From Furfurilactobacillus curtus (GTDB lineage Bacteria; Bacillota; Bacilli; Lactobacillales; Lactobacillaceae): DNA of 64,000 nt. Numbering within the stretch: the stretch's first letter is position 1; each line of letters begins with the position of its first letter. Made by a program: the position numbers and the translations under genes. The DNA lies in assembly GCF_045862785.1 (NCBI RefSeq), contig NZ_BQXO01000002.1, positions 310,001 through 374,000 on the forward strand. Reading direction: 5' to 3'. The notes beneath the pieces are model-generated. The model ran no database searches. It was not told the origin of the DNA and saw nothing but the letters and a program-made list of their open reading frames with translations. This document shows, one piece after another, positions 8,467 through 17,430 of this stretch.

Positions 8467-9372
8467 TTATGCTGTTGTTTTTGGAGTGAGCCACTTGGTA
8501 ATACTTGGCCAACTATTCGTGTTGATGATGACTCGGGGGGTTGATTTCAGATTTGTATGGGGTGTCACAATACCAGTGTTTAGCGTGTAAATCACCTGTA
8601 AAGGTTGCCGTTCGAGAAAGGCTTGTACTTGAATATCACCACTACCATACGGATAAGTGAAGATTGGTGTTTCGGCACCGATCTTTTTTTGCATGACATC
8701 TTGGCTAGTTGCATAGTCACGCTTGAATCGGCTAAATTGACTTGGTACGTTAAAAATTGGTGTGCCAGAGGCCGTTAAATAATGCATGTTGTTCGTGTGA
8801 ACGCCAAAGGTGACAAGGTCTCCAGCAATTTTTTTCATTTTTAAAATCTGCGGCCACGTAGCTAATTTTGTTCCTGCCCGATATGCGCCAGTGTCCCCAG
8901 TAATAATGGAAACGGTAAAGGGATCGTGATATTTCATCATTACGGGAAGGGCATTATCAATCGTTGTCCGATCAATATCGTCAAACGTTAAGACGACATA
9001 ACGATGCTTCAAACGCTGGTGGGACGTGGCCAATTGGATCATTTCAGCCGTTGAAATGACTTGAATGTGATGACGATGTAGATAAGCCATTTGTGCCTTG
9101 AAATCGTTCAAATTAACATTGAAATCGTGAAATTGACTATTGGATGACAAACGTTCATCTAAACGAACCGTGCGAGTGTTTTTTAAGACGCGGTGGTAAC
9201 AAAAGACCATAATGCCCGACCGCATATTCTGGTCGTGGGTCGAGATGGCGTAGCTAGTTTTGTTTCCTAATTCAAATTTGATATTACGCTGCACGCTAAT
9301 CCCTAAGAAGGCGAAAATTAAAATTAAGAAGCCAGCTAGTAACCATTTACGCATTGTTTTGCTCACGATCAA
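8467..9372 (-). CDS. icaB: IcaB/PgaB-like poly-N-acetylglucosamine deacetylase
   Basis: A 301-residue protein with one N-terminal membrane helix and an extracellular polysaccharide-deacetylase (CE4) domain. Metal and catalytic motifs are visible: MVFCYHRV at the start of the domain, LTFDDID (Asp pair), GVHTNNMH (two His) and FTYPYGSGD. It should remove some acetyl groups from exported PNAG, which gives the polymer positive charge and surface retention. The start is uncertain: TTG 9372 sits 4 bases after GGAGGG, while ATG 9354 opens directly on the membrane anchor but has a poor site. Both overlap the end of the upstream IcaD-like gene. It is the last gene of the operon. Confidence 0.82.
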   Translation of the reverse strand: MIVSKTMRKWLLAGFLILIFAFLGISVQRNIKFELGNKTSYAISTHDQNMRSGIMVFCYHRVLKNTRTVRLDERLSSNSQFHDFNVNLNDFKAQMAYLHRHHIQVISTAEMIQLATSHQRLKHRYVVLTFDDIDRTTIDNALPVMMKYHDPFTVSIITGDTGAYRAGTKLATWPQILKMKKIAGDLVTFGVHTNNMHYLTASGTPIFNVPSQFSRFKRDYATSQDVMQKKIGAETPIFTYPYGSGDIQVQAFLERQPLQVIYTLNTGIVTPHTNLKSTPRVIINTNSWPSITKWLTPKTTA

Positions 9373-9664
9373 GGGCCCTCCTTTTCAACCGATTAATGTG
9401 AATCGTGCCGAAGAGTGTAATGAACCCAGCAACGACAATCACTAAGATGCCTAAGACTTTATAGAGATGTAATGATAAGTTTAAGACCAAGTAATCTGAC
9501 ACTAAATTATCAGAGTAAACGTTGAACAGAAAGCAAACATTGATGTAAATAATAAAACCCGTGACCAGCCATAGACCAATTAAGAGAATGGCTCGATATG
9601 CCATGGCGAAAAGTGAGGGACGTTTACGAATAATTAGTGTCGATTTTTGCTGTTTGTTTTTCAT
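9347..9664 (-). CDS. IcaD/PgaD-like small membrane subunit
   Basis: About 105 residues with two hydrophobic helices (one around YRAILLIGLWLVTGFIIYI, one around YKVLGILVIVVAGFITLF) and a basic C-terminal tail. Size, topology and position between the synthase and the deacetylase match IcaD/PgaD, which binds and activates the GT2 synthase. I start it at ATG 9664, which overlaps the stop of the synthase (TAATG) after GGGGGTTGTA; a longer in-frame start would lie inside that gene. Sequence similarity alone would be weak evidence, so the call rests mainly on context. Confidence 0.7.
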   Translation of the reverse strand: MKNKQQKSTLIIRKRPSLFAMAYRAILLIGLWLVTGFIIYINVCFLFNVYSDNLVSDYLVLNLSLHLYKVLGILVIVVAGFITLFGTIHINRLKRRALDREQNNA

Positions 9665-10878
9665 TACAACCCCCGATCTGGACTCCGCCATGTGCCAGTG
9701 TGGTGGGGGTCCAAGAAGAATGATGCCAGAGCGGTTAAGCAGCTGACTAAATTAATAAACCAGTAGAATACGATATAAATTGGTAATAAAAGCAGATCAC
9801 GACCGGCAATGAAATCAGATTCTTTAGAATCCGCAAAACCGATGAGAAATTGCACAAGACTAATCAACAATAGGAGGAATAAAATGACGCCATCTAAGAC
9901 GAGTGTTTGCGTAAACGCAATGGTGAAGACGTAAAAAAGGAGAACGAAGGCACAAGCAATCGCCCACGTGTCACTTAGAATCATATCAATTAGGAGGCCT
10001 TGAGCACTTAGAGGTCCACGAACAAACATCCCCTTGTTGCGCCACAGGACTTCAAAACCACCGCGAGCCCAGCGCTGACGTTGATGAATTAAAGCCCCAA
10101 TGTGTTCAGGCACTAAAATCCACGCTACAGCCTGCGGACAATAACTAACATGCCAGTTGTGTTGATATAAACGCCATGTCACATCGATATCTTCCGTTAA
10201 TGCTTCCTTATTCCACCAACCCACATCAGCCATTGCTTCAGCTCGGTAAGCAACAACCACGCCAGAAACAGTGGTGATGTGACCAGTAATAAAAGATTGA
10301 CCGCGTTTGATAATATCAATGACCCCAATATATTCAAGTAATTCCAAACGGCCTAATAAGCTCGTTCGGTTACGGACAATTGGTTTGCCAGCGACGGCGC
10401 CCAAGCGATCATCGTCGTAAAATCGAGCTAGCATTGGTGTGAGGACGTCCTTGTCGACATAACAATCAGCGTCGAGACATAATAGAAACGCGCCATTCGC
10501 TTGTTTAGCGCCAATATTAAGTGCGTTCGCTTTACCTTGGTTAGGTGTAATCGGGACAATCTTAATTGGCATTCGATTGGCAAACTGATCAGCCAAAGTA
10601 TGCATGACAGTTAAGGTGTTATCATCACTACCGTCATCAATGAGTAAAAGCTCAATGTTTTGGTAGTTCAAAGCAGCAACTGATTCAACGACACCGCTAA
10701 GGGTTTCACCTTCGTTATGGGCCGGAATGAGCACGGAAACGAGTTCACCTTTGCGTTTTGGGTGCTGATTGACTAACGGAACAGTCCGTTGTTGAATCGT
10801 AAAAAAGATCGAACTGATAATCCAGACAATTGAAATAATGACTGGATACAAAATGACGTAAGAACTAATTAAATTCAT
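9664..10878 (-). CDS. icaA: IcaA/PgaC-like PNAG synthase (GT2)
   Basis: A 404-residue processive GT2 enzyme with an N-terminal helix, a GT2 domain and several C-terminal helices. Motifs: VLIPAHNEGETL, LLIDDGSDDNT, the metal-binding LDADCYVD, catalytic LTEDIDVTWRL, and the product-binding QRQRWARGGFE, the pattern typical of IcaA/PgaC. It should polymerise UDP-GlcNAc into beta-1,6-GlcNAc and pass it across the membrane with the IcaD-like subunit. ATG 10878 follows GGGGGAA; an in-frame TTG at 10890 precedes it but is unlikely. It lies 24 bases after the GH20 gene and overlaps the next gene. Confidence 0.88.
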   Translation of the reverse strand: MNLISSYVILYPVIISIVWIISSIFFTIQQRTVPLVNQHPKRKGELVSVLIPAHNEGETLSGVVESVAALNYQNIELLLIDDGSDDNTLTVMHTLADQFANRMPIKIVPITPNQGKANALNIGAKQANGAFLLCLDADCYVDKDVLTPMLARFYDDDRLGAVAGKPIVRNRTSLLGRLELLEYIGVIDIIKRGQSFITGHITTVSGVVVAYRAEAMADVGWWNKEALTEDIDVTWRLYQHNWHVSYCPQAVAWILVPEHIGALIHQRQRWARGGFEVLWRNKGMFVRGPLSAQGLLIDMILSDTWAIACAFVLLFYVFTIAFTQTLVLDGVILFLLLLISLVQFLIGFADSKESDFIAGRDLLLLPIYIVFYWFINLVSCLTALASFFLDPHHTGTWRSPDRGL

Positions 10879-10902
10879 GAATTCCCCCAAGATATTTGAA
10901 GA

Positions 10903-12036
10903 TTAGATTGGTTGACGTGCTAAGTCTAAAAATTTTTTCAAAAATGAACGTGAGCTTTGATAGATTTGCTTATCAGTGGCCGGTTTATCCGATTCACACC
11001 AAATTGAAATACTGCTACCGGTGATTCCATGAAGTGAATTGAGACTAGATTGAGCATCATTGTCCCAAATGGTTGGATCCCAGTTTTGTTTCATGTCAGA
11101 GCTCATATAGGCAACATTTTTCGGCTTTAAATTAGCCTTGGTGATATTAAAGTATAAATAATAATCGTTATAGTTCAACACTTTGAATCCCTGATGGATG
11201 AGCTGCGGCATTGTCGCCCAAGTCTGTTTACGTGCTCGACCAGCTGCCCCTTTTTCATCAGCGGTCCAATTCCAATAGGTGACTTGAATTTGATGATCTA
11301 GTGAAGGAAGATCGTGGGTGAGAAAGCCATCATTCCACGCCTCAGGAATAAAACCAAGCCGTTTCACGTTGGCGGCGAGTCGGTTGAGATAAGTCACGTA
11401 GGCCGGATTCGGTTTTGTATTGTCAGTGAATTCATCGCCGCCGAGGTGAAAACGCGCGTTTGCTTGACCAGTAAAGGAATGGGCGACTTCCGAATCAATT
11501 TGACTGACAAAGTCGATGCTGGCATTGGTGAGTTTGAATTCTGGGCCGTAACTGTGGTTTTGCGTGATCAATTGTTGAACTAATTTTTGCTGATGGTTAG
11601 CTTTTAATGTTGCAACCAAGCCGCCGAGATGAGCTGGGGTATCGACTTCTGGAATTAATGTCACCTGTTGTTGCTTAGCGTAGGCAAGCAGCGTGGCGAT
11701 TTGAGCTTTGCTATAAAAAGCTTGATGTGTGGTCTTATTCCGCCAAACGCCATGTGATTGTGTTGCGTTGGCAAGGGTCTGCCCAATCGTTTCATTTTCA
11801 ATGGCAAATGATTGACTGTCAGTTAAATGTAATTGGACGAATTGACCATGATTGATTTTTACTTGGTGGATGAATTGTTTGAGTGTCTTAACTTGGTAAT
11901 GGTGACGAGCAACATCCAGTGTGAGGCCATTAAATTGACCAGCCTTGGTTGACGCATTAGCTGGTTGAAACAAAGCTAGTCCGGCAATCAGGCACACAAT
12001 TGTTACCAAATAGCGCAAAAAGGGATTTAGACGCAT
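10903..12036 (-). CDS. Secreted GH20 glycosidase, dispersin-B-like
   Basis: A 377-residue protein with a signal peptide (hydrophobic core YLVTIVCLIAGLALF, likely cut at PANA-S) and one GH20 domain without the usual extra N-terminal domain, as in dispersin B. The catalytic Asp-Glu pair is in FHLGGDEFTD; other GH20 markers are TLIPEVDTPAH, PEAWNDG and VTYWNW. GH20 enzymes with this single-domain form cut beta-1,6-GlcNAc polymers. Being the first gene of the icaA-icaD-icaB operon, it probably trims or releases the PNAG made by its neighbours. A ribosome site GAGGTTAAG precedes the ATG. Whether it acts endo or exo is not readable. Confidence 0.85.
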   Translation of the reverse strand: MRLNPFLRYLVTIVCLIAGLALFQPANASTKAGQFNGLTLDVARHHYQVKTLKQFIHQVKINHGQFVQLHLTDSQSFAIENETIGQTLANATQSHGVWRNKTTHQAFYSKAQIATLLAYAKQQQVTLIPEVDTPAHLGGLVATLKANHQQKLVQQLITQNHSYGPEFKLTNASIDFVSQIDSEVAHSFTGQANARFHLGGDEFTDNTKPNPAYVTYLNRLAANVKRLGFIPEAWNDGFLTHDLPSLDHQIQVTYWNWTADEKGAAGRARKQTWATMPQLIHQGFKVLNYNDYYLYFNITKANLKPKNVAYMSSDMKQNWDPTIWDNDAQSSLNSLHGITGSSISIWCESDKPATDKQIYQSSRSFLKKFLDLARQPI

Positions 12037-12230
12037 AGCTTAACCTCGTAACAAATTAAAATTTTTCTGTACATAACAATACGCTCCTGGTTGCCAAAGG
12101 TCTGCTAATATTCCTTAAAGTGGGCAAAATCTTAAGACTTATCTTTTGGGAGGCGTTACCGGTCAACCCTTATAAGTGACGAACTTATGCTAAAGTAGAT
12201 CAAGAAAACTGAGTAGATGAGGTGAGGACA

Positions 12231-14600
12231 ATGGCGATGATTAAACTTGGCATTCGCGAATTGGTTGAATTCGTGCTACGCAGTGGGGATTTAAACCCAC
12301 AAACAGCTGGTAGTAATAACACTGCCTTAGCAGGTGCTAGAATCCATCGTCGTTTACAAAAGCAACGGTTGGTGGCGCACCCCGACTACCAAAAAGAAGT
12401 TAGTTTGAAGACAACCGTTACTATGAATCATCAAGATTACGTGATTCAAGGTCGTGCAGATGGCATCTTTTATGATCAAGGTCACGCTCACATTGAAGAA
12501 ATTAAAACTTCAGATTTAACGTTTGCTGACGTGCCAGACAGTACACTCACTTTATATTGGGGTCAAGCTAAGGTCTACGGGTATTTATTGATGGCGGATC
12601 AGAAATTGGATTCGGTCACCTTGCAGCTGACCTATTATCAAACGGGTGAGGACCATATCACCACTAACGAACAGGAACTAACCACAGCTGACGCAGACGA
12701 GTTCTTTCAGAGGTTGGTGGATGAATATGAATCATGGTTGATTTTACGTGCACAATTACGGCACCGGCGAGATGAATCACTAGACACACTGACTTTTCCT
12801 TATCCGGCCTATCGGGCTGGTCAACATGAGCTTGCAGCAGCCGTCTATAAGACCGTTTTTTTGAAAAAACAGCTGCTAGTTGAAGCGCCAACCGGAACTG
12901 GGAAGACAATCTCGACCTTGTTTCCAGCGTTAAAGGCGATGGGGGCAGGACTGATTCAACGAACTTTTTATTTAACAGCCAAGCAGAGTACACGCCGAGT
13001 TGCTGAAGAAGCAGTGGCACTAATGGCGCAACAAGGATTGTGTTTAAAAAGCATCACGCTAACGGCCAAACAACAGATTATGTTTCCTGAAGAAGCGGAT
13101 GTTTCACCGACTGATAATCCCTTTATGTTGGGTTATTATGACCGCTTAAAGCCGGCTCTAATGGATTTATTGACGCATGAAGATGAGTTGACACGGCCGA
13201 TTATTGAGCAATACGCACGCAAACATACCGTGGATCCCTTCGAATTTTCTCTTGATGCCAGCTTATTTTGCGATGTTATTATCGGTGATTACAATTACTT
13301 GTTTGATCCTAAAGTCTATTTACAACGTTTTTTTAGTGAACCGGACGAAGATAATTTTTTTCTTATCGACGAAGCGCATAATTTATTGAGCCGAGCACGT
13401 GAGATGTATTCTACGAGTTTAGATGAGCAAACCGTGTCTGCGTTAAAGCTGCTATTTAAAGGGGAACGCAGCTTTCACCGACGCGTTAATTCATTAGTAA
13501 AAACCTTTAATACGCTCAATGAGCTACTCGGGACGGAGGAAAATGGTGAGTTAACCTTTCAACCCCCATTGGATGCGTTTACGGATGAGGTGCAACACTT
13601 TGTCGATTATCTAGGGGACTGGTTGCCCAATCAAGAGGAATCTGAGGACTTACAACAGGTCTTAGCGGTTTATTTTAGTTGTTTAGATTACTTACGTTTG
13701 AGTGAATTGTACAATGCCACCTATCGAACTCGATTAGTAGGTACAAATCAAGGGGTGAGTGTGCGATTGGTTTGCTTGGACCCGAGTGAATTCTTAAATC
13801 AATCGCTTCACCTAGGCCGCGGTGCAGTTCTATTTTCTGCTACTTTATCGCCATTAGACTATTATCAGCGGGTTTTAGGTGTTGATGAAGACGGTCTCAC
13901 CTACAAATTGCCGTCACCATTTGAGCCTCGGCATCAAGCAATTCTCATCACGAACTATATTCAAACAACCTACCGACAACGGGAGGCCAATTTGTCGCGA
14001 ATTGTGGCTAGTATTCAAGCACTCGTATCCGGAAAAATGGGCAATTATTTAATTTTCTTACCATCATACGGGTATTTAACACAAGTCGTCGCTGCCTTTC
14101 AGCAGGCATGTCCCGATGTGAATACGCTTAGTCAAACCGGCGCGATGACGAGTGCCGACCGCGACGCATTTTTGGCACATTTTGGGCCGACACCCACCAC
14201 AACTTTAGTTGGATTTGCCGTATTAGGTGGGATTTTTTCGGAGGGAATTGATTTACCCGCAGATCGTCTGATTGGGGTTGGCATTGTCAGTGTGGGTTTG
14301 CCAGGACTTAATACGGAGACGGACTTAATTCGCGATTACTTTGACGAACATAATGGACATGGTTTCGAGTATGCTTATCAATTGCCAGGACTGAACAACG
14401 TGTTCCAAGCAGCCGGACGCCTAATTCGTAGCGCGCGGGATCAGGGAATTATTTTGTTAATGGATCAACGGTTTAGTCAATCTCGTTATACGCAACTATT
14501 TCCGGCGCATTGGCGATATTGGCGATCAGTTGGTCGACTTGAACAATTGTCCGCTTGCGTCAACAACTTTTGGCAACAAGATCGTGAAGGAGCAGGATAA
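12231..14600 (+). CDS. XPD/DinG-type superfamily 2 helicase with N-terminal nuclease-like domain, clusterless
   Basis: About 789 residues. The N-terminal ~170 residues look like a PD-(D/E)XK domain (GRADGIF ... HIEEIKTS). The helicase follows with Walker A EAPTGTGKT, a DEAH box (LIDEAHNLL), SATLSP, and a late QAAGRLIRS motif VI. Clostridial homologues, as I recall them, carry four Fe-S cysteines; here the aligned positions are Met, Val, Asn and Asp (QIMFPEE; ADVSPTDN; VDPFEFS). The ATG at 12231 follows GAGGTGAGG; an in-frame GTG at 12222 lies within that site. It should unwind or process DNA or R-loops. The uracil-glycosylase-family gene follows at once. Confidence 0.85.
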   Translation: MAMIKLGIRELVEFVLRSGDLNPQTAGSNNTALAGARIHRRLQKQRLVAHPDYQKEVSLKTTVTMNHQDYVIQGRADGIFYDQGHAHIEEIKTSDLTFADVPDSTLTLYWGQAKVYGYLLMADQKLDSVTLQLTYYQTGEDHITTNEQELTTADADEFFQRLVDEYESWLILRAQLRHRRDESLDTLTFPYPAYRAGQHELAAAVYKTVFLKKQLLVEAPTGTGKTISTLFPALKAMGAGLIQRTFYLTAKQSTRRVAEEAVALMAQQGLCLKSITLTAKQQIMFPEEADVSPTDNPFMLGYYDRLKPALMDLLTHEDELTRPIIEQYARKHTVDPFEFSLDASLFCDVIIGDYNYLFDPKVYLQRFFSEPDEDNFFLIDEAHNLLSRAREMYSTSLDEQTVSALKLLFKGERSFHRRVNSLVKTFNTLNELLGTEENGELTFQPPLDAFTDEVQHFVDYLGDWLPNQEESEDLQQVLAVYFSCLDYLRLSELYNATYRTRLVGTNQGVSVRLVCLDPSEFLNQSLHLGRGAVLFSATLSPLDYYQRVLGVDEDGLTYKLPSPFEPRHQAILITNYIQTTYRQREANLSRIVASIQALVSGKMGNYLIFLPSYGYLTQVVAAFQQACPDVNTLSQTGAMTSADRDAFLAHFGPTPTTTLVGFAVLGGIFSEGIDLPADRLIGVGIVSVGLPGLNTETDLIRDYFDEHNGHGFEYAYQLPGLNNVFQAAGRLIRSARDQGIILLMDQRFSQSRYTQLFPAHWRYWRSVGRLEQLSACVNNFWQQDREGAG

Positions 14601-15215
14601 ATGACAACTATGATGACCACAGCTGAAATTGAAACAGCAAAACAATTAATTGCGGCTAATCCAAAGTTAACTGGTTTTGTACCCGGTGAAGGTTCACTAA
14701 CACCTAAATTGGCCATTATCAGTGAAGCACCTGGCGCTAAGGAGGCTGCATTGGGCCACCCGTTCCAAGGCCCTGCTGGGCAGGAATTAAATGAATGGTT
14801 AGCCCAATTAGGCGTAACCCGTGATCAAATATATATCACCGGTGCCGTGCGCGCTCGACCGTTTGATGAGCATGATGGGCGGTTACGGGACCGTAAACCT
14901 ACCGCTGCAGAAGTGGCTGCGTTTGCGCCATTGCTGGACCATGAATTGGCACGAATGCCTATCAATACATTGATTTTGCCGTTAGGAAACACCGGCTTGC
15001 AACGTTTATTAGGTCCACGATACAAGATTACCCAAGTTCATGGACAACTTATCAAGGCACCATTGTTACAGTACCATCCGGCGATCAAGCGTTATGAGGC
15101 CGGCAACCAAATCATGTCACTTTTTCCGATGTTTCATCCGTCATATGTCCGCCGGTTCCCTAGCAAACGACCGTTAATTGAAGCTGACTTAGCTGTGCTA
15201 AAAGCATTGTTGTGA
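14601..15215 (+). CDS. Uracil-DNA glycosylase superfamily protein (family 4-like), cysteine-free
   Basis: A 204-residue protein. Motif 1 is seen as ISEAPGAKEAALGHPFQGPAG and the C-terminal motif as MFHPSYVRR, which fit the family 4/5 uracil-glycosylase fold. Family 4 enzymes normally bind a 4Fe-4S cluster through four cysteines; this protein contains no cysteine at all. It starts at ATG directly after the helicase stop, with GGAGCAGG before it, so the two are almost certainly cotranscribed. Uracil excision is the obvious role, but activity and base specificity are not certain. Confidence 0.8.
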   Translation: MTTMMTTAEIETAKQLIAANPKLTGFVPGEGSLTPKLAIISEAPGAKEAALGHPFQGPAGQELNEWLAQLGVTRDQIYITGAVRARPFDEHDGRLRDRKPTAAEVAAFAPLLDHELARMPINTLILPLGNTGLQRLLGPRYKITQVHGQLIKAPLLQYHPAIKRYEAGNQIMSLFPMFHPSYVRRFPSKRPLIEADLAVLKALL

Positions 15216-15218
15216 TAG

Positions 15219-15268
15219 AGTCGCCGGTCAGTTAGTGCTCAGGCTCACCCGGCTGGTTCCACTATGAG
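15219..15268. repeat. Partial copy of a dispersed intergenic repeat
   Basis: The stretch GTTAGTGCTCAGGCTCACCC followed by GGCTGGTTCCACTATGAG matches the right end of the element at 48264-48376 and shares GGCTCACCCGG with 41603-41640. Only the right half seems to be present. The rest of this gap holds an AT-rich stretch with TATAATTG-like sequence and a likely promoter for the next gene. Confidence 0.55.
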
Positions 15269-15418
15269 TTATTTTCAAGCGTTTTTGCTTGTTTTTATAA
15301 TTGTAATGTTTATAATTACAGTTAAACAGTGAGGCTGACTCAGACGGCATCAAGGGTTAACCACACCGATTAATATCTGAGAATCGTGATTGTCATTTTA
15401 ATCAAGGAGGTTATTTTC

Positions 15419-16057
15419 ATGAGTCATGTATTAGTTTTAGGTGCGGGCGGTCAAATCGCTCAATTTGCTGAACAATTTATGGTCGAACAAGACCAGCAAC
15501 TGACGTTATTCCTACGTCATCCTGATAATTTAGAAAGAGTAACCCCAGACCATGAAAAGGTGGTTACAGGGGACGTTACCAACGCAGATGCATTGAACCA
15601 AGCGATGGTTGGACAAGATATTGTCTATGCAAACTTGGCTGGCAGTAACATTGAGCAACAAGCGAAGGATGTTGTTACGGCGATGAACCATGTTGGTGTT
15701 AAGCGATTAATCTGGATTTCAACGCTAGGAATTTACGATGAAGTGCCTGGTGCATTTGGTGAATGGAATCATGAAATGCTTGATGACGGTTATCTGCCGA
15801 CTTATACCGCAGCGGCGACTGTCATTGAAACATCCGGCTTAGATTACACGATCATTCGGCCGGCTTGGTTACAGAATGAAGACGAAGTGAGCTATGAGCT
15901 GACGAATAAAGGTGAACCATTTAAAGGAACCGAAGTTTCCCGTAAGAGCATTGGTGCATTGGTGGCCGACATTGCTGCGCATCCTGACCAGCATGTAAAG
16001 GCGTCATTGGGGGTTAATAAACCCAATACTGACGGAGATAAACCAAGCTGGTATTAA
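15419..16057 (+). CDS. NAD(P)-binding atypical SDR, NmrA/epimerase-like
   Basis: About 212 residues. The start is set at ATG 15419, preceded by a perfect AAGGAGG. The Rossmann motif is VLVLGAGGQIAQ; GDVTNADAL and WISTLGIYDE follow, typical of NAD(P)H-binding NmrA-type or YwnB/YhfK-like proteins. The catalytic Tyr-xxx-Lys is not obvious, so it may be a redox sensor or an atypical reductase. It seems monocistronic. Substrate unknown. Confidence 0.8.
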   Translation: MSHVLVLGAGGQIAQFAEQFMVEQDQQLTLFLRHPDNLERVTPDHEKVVTGDVTNADALNQAMVGQDIVYANLAGSNIEQQAKDVVTAMNHVGVKRLIWISTLGIYDEVPGAFGEWNHEMLDDGYLPTYTAAATVIETSGLDYTIIRPAWLQNEDEVSYELTNKGEPFKGTEVSRKSIGALVADIAAHPDQHVKASLGVNKPNTDGDKPSWY

Positions 16058-16202
16058 TTTTAATTACCATTGATACCGCATTGCGTTAGCGGATAAATCG
16101 TCAGTTAAACTTTAACTATCTGCCATTTTGGTGGGTAGTTTTTTGGTATAGGAATATCAATGGTGGGTTGGTGACGCCGCAGCGTTATTCAAGCCTTTTT
16201 AA

Positions 16203-16270
16203 ATTACTTGTAATATATTTTGACTTTATGAGGCGCCTTGATTATAATGCTTTTATATTACATGTAATAT
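16203..16270 (+). promoter_or_regulatory. Strong promoter flanked by two TTACNNGTAA operators
   Basis: TTGACT (16220-16225) and TATAAT (16243-16248) are separated by exactly 17 bases. A near-palindrome ATTACTTGTAATAT overlaps the upstream side of the -35 (16203-16216), and a perfect palindrome ATATTACATGTAATAT lies just downstream of the -10 (16255-16270). The arrangement suggests repression of the quinone-oxidoreductase-like gene by an HxlR/MarR-type dimer. No regulator gene lies next to it, so the repressor is probably encoded elsewhere. Confidence 0.75.
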
Positions 16271-16298
16271 AAAAGTGAAAATAAAGGAAGTCTTAAAA

Positions 16299-17252
16299 AT
16301 GATGAAAGCAATTGTTGTACGAAATTTTGATGAGGGACCAAAATTTGAAACAAATTATCCAACACCAAGTGAACAAGCAGATGAGGTGATCATCAACGTG
16401 TTGTCATCATCGCTATCTAATCGTGCTCGGTCAAGCGCGACTGGGCAACATTACACAGCGACCGGAAAATTACCAATGGTACCCGGAATTGATGGTGTGG
16501 GCACACTGCCAAATGGCAAAAAGGTTTACTTCGTCGCTGATGGAAGTTTTGCTGAACAAGTGGCAGTTGAAAAAGGCCACTGGGTTGAATTACCAAGTAG
16601 CGTAAACGACTCTAAAGTAGCTGGATTGATGAATCCTGCGTTATCTGCATGGATGGCGCTAAAGTATCGGGTCAATTTTAAAAAACACCAAAAGGTGATG
16701 ATTTTGGGGGCTTCCGGCAATGCCGGAAAAGTCGCCATTCAGGTTGCACAACGCCTAGGCGCAGGAGAGATTGTTGCTGTTGGCCGACACATTGAGCAAG
16801 CCGAGTTGTCAGCTTTAGGCGCAACGCAAGTTATTGAGTTGGATCAAGAAGCTGCCATGGTTAAACAGGCATTAGCGCTTGCAGGGCAAGATATTGATGT
16901 TGTATTAGATTATCTATGGGGCGAGGTTACTGCCAACGCGATGTGGGCGATTATTCCTCACCGAAATGATGATGAGCAGGAATTAAAGTGGGTCTCAATA
17001 GGGACCGCTGCCGGTCAAACAGCGTCGTTACCAGGGGCAGCTTTTCGAGCAGTGAAATTGCAGTTAATTGGTTCTGGTCAAGGATCAATCGGGGTTCACG
17101 ATATTATAAAATCGTTTAAAGAAATTCTTCAATCTGAATCTCAACAGCCGTTTAGCTTTGTATTTAAACAAGTTCCCTTGGATGACTTTGAAGAAGCATG
17201 GCAGGAAAAAGGAACCAAAAGAATTGTGTTTGAAGTGCGTCATTCAAAATAG
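16299..17252 (+). CDS. Medium-chain dehydrogenase/reductase, quinone-oxidoreductase-like
   Basis: About 317 residues. The start ATG 16299 follows AAAGGAAG; a second ATG is adjacent (16302). The GroES-like N-terminal half lacks the zinc-binding cysteines, and the cofactor-binding half has MILGASGNAGKVAIQVAQ, as in NADPH-dependent quinone reductases. It should reduce a quinone, enone or aldehyde with NAD(P)H. Its promoter carries two operator palindromes, so it is probably induced by an electrophile or oxidant. A terminator follows. Confidence 0.82.
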   Translation: MMKAIVVRNFDEGPKFETNYPTPSEQADEVIINVLSSSLSNRARSSATGQHYTATGKLPMVPGIDGVGTLPNGKKVYFVADGSFAEQVAVEKGHWVELPSSVNDSKVAGLMNPALSAWMALKYRVNFKKHQKVMILGASGNAGKVAIQVAQRLGAGEIVAVGRHIEQAELSALGATQVIELDQEAAMVKQALALAGQDIDVVLDYLWGEVTANAMWAIIPHRNDDEQELKWVSIGTAAGQTASLPGAAFRAVKLQLIGSGQGSIGVHDIIKSFKEILQSESQQPFSFVFKQVPLDDFEEAWQEKGTKRIVFEVRHSK

Positions 17253-17345
17253 TCATTATTCGGAAAAATTAACAGCTTTTAATTGACTGCCACGTCCCCT
17301 TAAAATAATTGATTTGTGTGTGTTGCTATTTGTGTTCAATCAAAT

Positions 17346-17384
17346 AAAGGCAGTCTTCCTAGTTATTCGGGAAGACTGCCTTTT
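17346..17384. terminator. Bidirectional intrinsic terminator
   Basis: Perfect 14-bp arms AAAGGCAGTCTTCC and GGAAGACTGCCTTT flanked by A and T runs, between convergent genes. Confidence 0.9.
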
Positions 17385-17430
17385 GTTTAAGCGGCATACC
17401 AGTAGCAATGAAAAAGACGAATTTGTTAGG

